Source: Puffinus mauretanicus (Eukaryota > Chordata > Aves > Procellariiformes > Procellariidae). From it: 64,000 bases of DNA. The stretch covers positions 372,001 to 436,000 of the forward strand of contig JAJKFH010002315.1 of the NCBI GenBank assembly GCA_023333565.1. Reading direction: 5' to 3'. The notes under the pieces were generated by a model. The model worked only from the letters and a program-made list of their open reading frames with translations. It was not told the origin of the DNA and made no database searches. Positions 61,986 through 64,000 of this stretch are shown here, in pieces. The position numbers and the translations under genes are program-made. Every line of letters starts with the position of its first letter. Positions within the stretch are counted from its first letter, which is position 1.

Positions 61986-64000
61986 CAATTCTGAAGTCCC
62001 AGATACTGAATGAAGGAAACAATATTGAGAAACTAAGAAAGGGCAATACTCACTATCATGAAAACAACCAAATTAGATGCTGGCTTTAAAAGTCATCTAC
62101 ATGCTGTCCCCTTCTTAAAATCTTTTTTCTTTCTAACCACTTAAAAAGTTGCTTGCACGAGCATAGCAGAACAGCAAAGCTGTTAGGAAGTATGTGTTTT
62201 TAGAGAACAGAAACACAACATGAAAATACTAAAAAATATTAAGGTAAATAATGAAGCAAGAGTTATGAAAGTGCTTTCAATTTCTTCAGACACTATTTTC
62301 TGCTTTCTAAGAAACATATATAAAAATTATTTTCCTTCCAGTATTAATTGTTTTCAATATTAACGTCAAAAATCCTGACCACTAGCAATTTAAAAACACA
62401 ACAAAATTATATGATAAGAGGTTTGGAGACATATGCAAATATTCTATGCAGAAGGGGTACCGTAACTTGCTTCTTGTGCTTGAGAGATCACTTTTGGTAG
62501 GTCTATAAAACTAAGATGCAAAAATCTTCTGGAGTTAATCATCTTTGTACTTCAGTGGCATAATTAGTTGATTTTTTTACAGTCGAAACTGTAAATTGAA
62601 TAAACAGTCGAAACCTGCAGAAGGATGCTCCTGCATAGAACAGTGACTGATGGGCAGCTCTTTGACTGACTAAATGAACAAAGGGCTCCTATGGATTTTA
62701 ATAACACTGTTCCACTTATGAACCATAAATGATAAAGAAACCCTTTTGCATCTTCAAGATTTTCAAGATTTTGGAGAGGGGGGGTGTTTTCATCTGACAC
62801 AATGTTATTCATGATGATTTTTTTCTTTTTGCCTTTAAGAAAACAACTGCATTTGATATGTGTTTGACATGGATGTCCTATCACAGCCTTTTTTTAGATT
62901 TTCTGCCATAAGTAAGCTTTGTGAAAGAGAGAAGCAGGTTTTTCATACATTTGCACAATTATCTCAACTATTGCATAGGAAAGATGAGAACAGACTTCGC
63001 AGTAGGGCAGTAAAGCCACTAGAAAAAAGACCCTGAAACTGACACCACTAGATTATAATTTCTCATGGTTTTAAAGAATTTTATTGGATTTTTTAAATAT
63101 AGATAAAAATAGTTAATTAATATATACTTTCTGCTGTAACCATAAGCCTAAACAAAGTGTAAACAGATGTAGCTGGGAGGTAAGATTAACATATATTTAA
63201 GAAAGAAGCAGCTAATGTTTTAAGAAGAAAAAGCCTAGGCAGCGTTTGCTTTTTTGACTCTAGGAAGTCATGAGAAAACATTTCTTCAAGCTAAGTAACT
63301 CCAAGCTTTCTCTTTCTGAACATACCAAATACTTTTATTAGCCACAATGCCCTCTTCTCTAGACATATTTCTTACACTGTGTTCTTATACTATATACACG
63401 TAATTCTGTTTATTTTACATGTATGTAGTTAGCTAGGCGCACATTCCTTAAAGAAAATTTCAAAACTACATTTTTAGAATGACACAGACATATCAAACTC
63501 AAATGCTAGGAAGTATAAATGTTTAATTAACCAGGACAATGTTACTTTGGATTCTTGTATACATGCTTTAATTGAAATAATCGTATTTTTCCCACAGGAG
63601 CTATAGGTCATTAAGTGCAGGAAAAAAGTTTGGGTGACTAAGAAGGAAAACCGAAAAACGAGGTTCTGTCTCTGTCATTGCCCAGGAGTTCCTATTCTCT
63701 ATCAACCGTGCAAATATACAACACACCCCACAAAACTTGAACTCCTGATTCCCCACTGGATATCACTCTTACCTCCACTCTAGTTCCTAAACCCACTATA
63801 CCTCTCAAACAAACTACTTCACTGGACTCCTGATCTTGAATCCTATCATTCAGCTTTTAAAATTCTCACTTTAGGAAAGTTCAAAGCATTCTCACCACCA
63901 TCATATGTCATACTGTAAAGTAATGCTGCTTAGGCTCAAACAAAAACATACAAAAACCTAGAAAACTTCCTTAGGATACTTATTGCTGCAGCATCTTAAA
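61986..64000. other. AT-rich single-copy non-coding DNA
   Basis: No gene or interspersed repeat recognised. It contains a small hairpin and direct repeat at 62.58 kb and a G7 run near 62.78 kb. Confidence 0.65.
62577..62615. repeat. Perfect hairpin plus repeated ACAGTCGAAAC
   Basis: TTACAGT, CGAA and ACTGTAA (62577-62594) form a perfect 7-bp stem with a 4-base loop. The sequence ACAGTCGAAAC at 62579-62589 recurs exactly at 62604-62614, 25 bases on. Confidence 0.6.

Noticed and set aside
1..64000. CRISPR arrays, operons, bacterial promoters or terminators
   Set aside because: No regularly spaced identical repeats and no coding density of prokaryotic type. The window is vertebrate non-coding DNA.

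Overview
This 64 kb window looks like non-coding DNA from a bird, most likely a neoavian. I found no protein-coding gene, tRNA, rRNA, CRISPR array or bacterial-type signal. The evidence for a bird is: (1) a 556-bp solo LTR at 41027-41582 that resembles a widespread neoavian endogenous-retrovirus LTR; (2) the 3' half of an old CR1 LINE at 51066-52127; (3) a few very decayed MIR/L2-type pieces; (4) very low interspersed-repeat density; (5) an AT-rich background broken by small CpG-rich islets and long G runs. The family names come from memory of consensus sequences, not from a database search.

Layout. 1-8.9 kb: AT-rich single-copy DNA with small GC-rich islets and G-run or A/C-rich simple repeats. 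8.93-9.28 kb: the strongest CpG island, containing four CCGGCC units. 9.3-12.4 kb: single-copy DNA with one ancient repeat tail. 12.4-14.5 kb: very AT-rich, repeat-free DNA that reads like a conserved non-coding block. 14.5-22 kb: single-copy DNA with scattered GC islets and microsatellites. 22.0-22.43 kb: a decayed tandem array with a period near 34 bp, followed by an ancient retroposon tail at 22.57 kb. 24.08-24.28 kb: a MIR, then an enhancer-like stretch to 24.56 kb. 27.3 and 29.2-29.9 kb: more GC islets. 30.03-30.42 kb: the most enhancer-like block in the window. 36.5 and 39.1 kb: two diverged copies of the same unidentified sequence, with a MIR at 37.8 kb between them. 41.0-41.6 kb: the LTR. 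42-51 kb: AT-rich DNA with little structure. 51.07-52.13 kb: the CR1. 52-61 kb: AT-rich DNA with one enhancer-like block near 56 kb. 61.1-62.0 kb: a GC-richer, repeat-free block of unknown origin. 62-64 kb: AT-rich DNA.

The longest open frames (about 140-168 codons) show no recognisable domain, sit in unrelated contexts and fit chance. The window is best read as an intergenic gene desert or the inside of a very large intron, with several candidate cis-regulatory blocks. Nothing here shows which gene they would control. I saw no evidence of an undescribed multi-gene system. The items most worth checking are the 30.0-30.4 kb block, the 34-bp array, the unnamed repeat pair at 36.5/39.1 kb, the CpG islet with GGGGCC units, and the 61.1-62.0 kb block.
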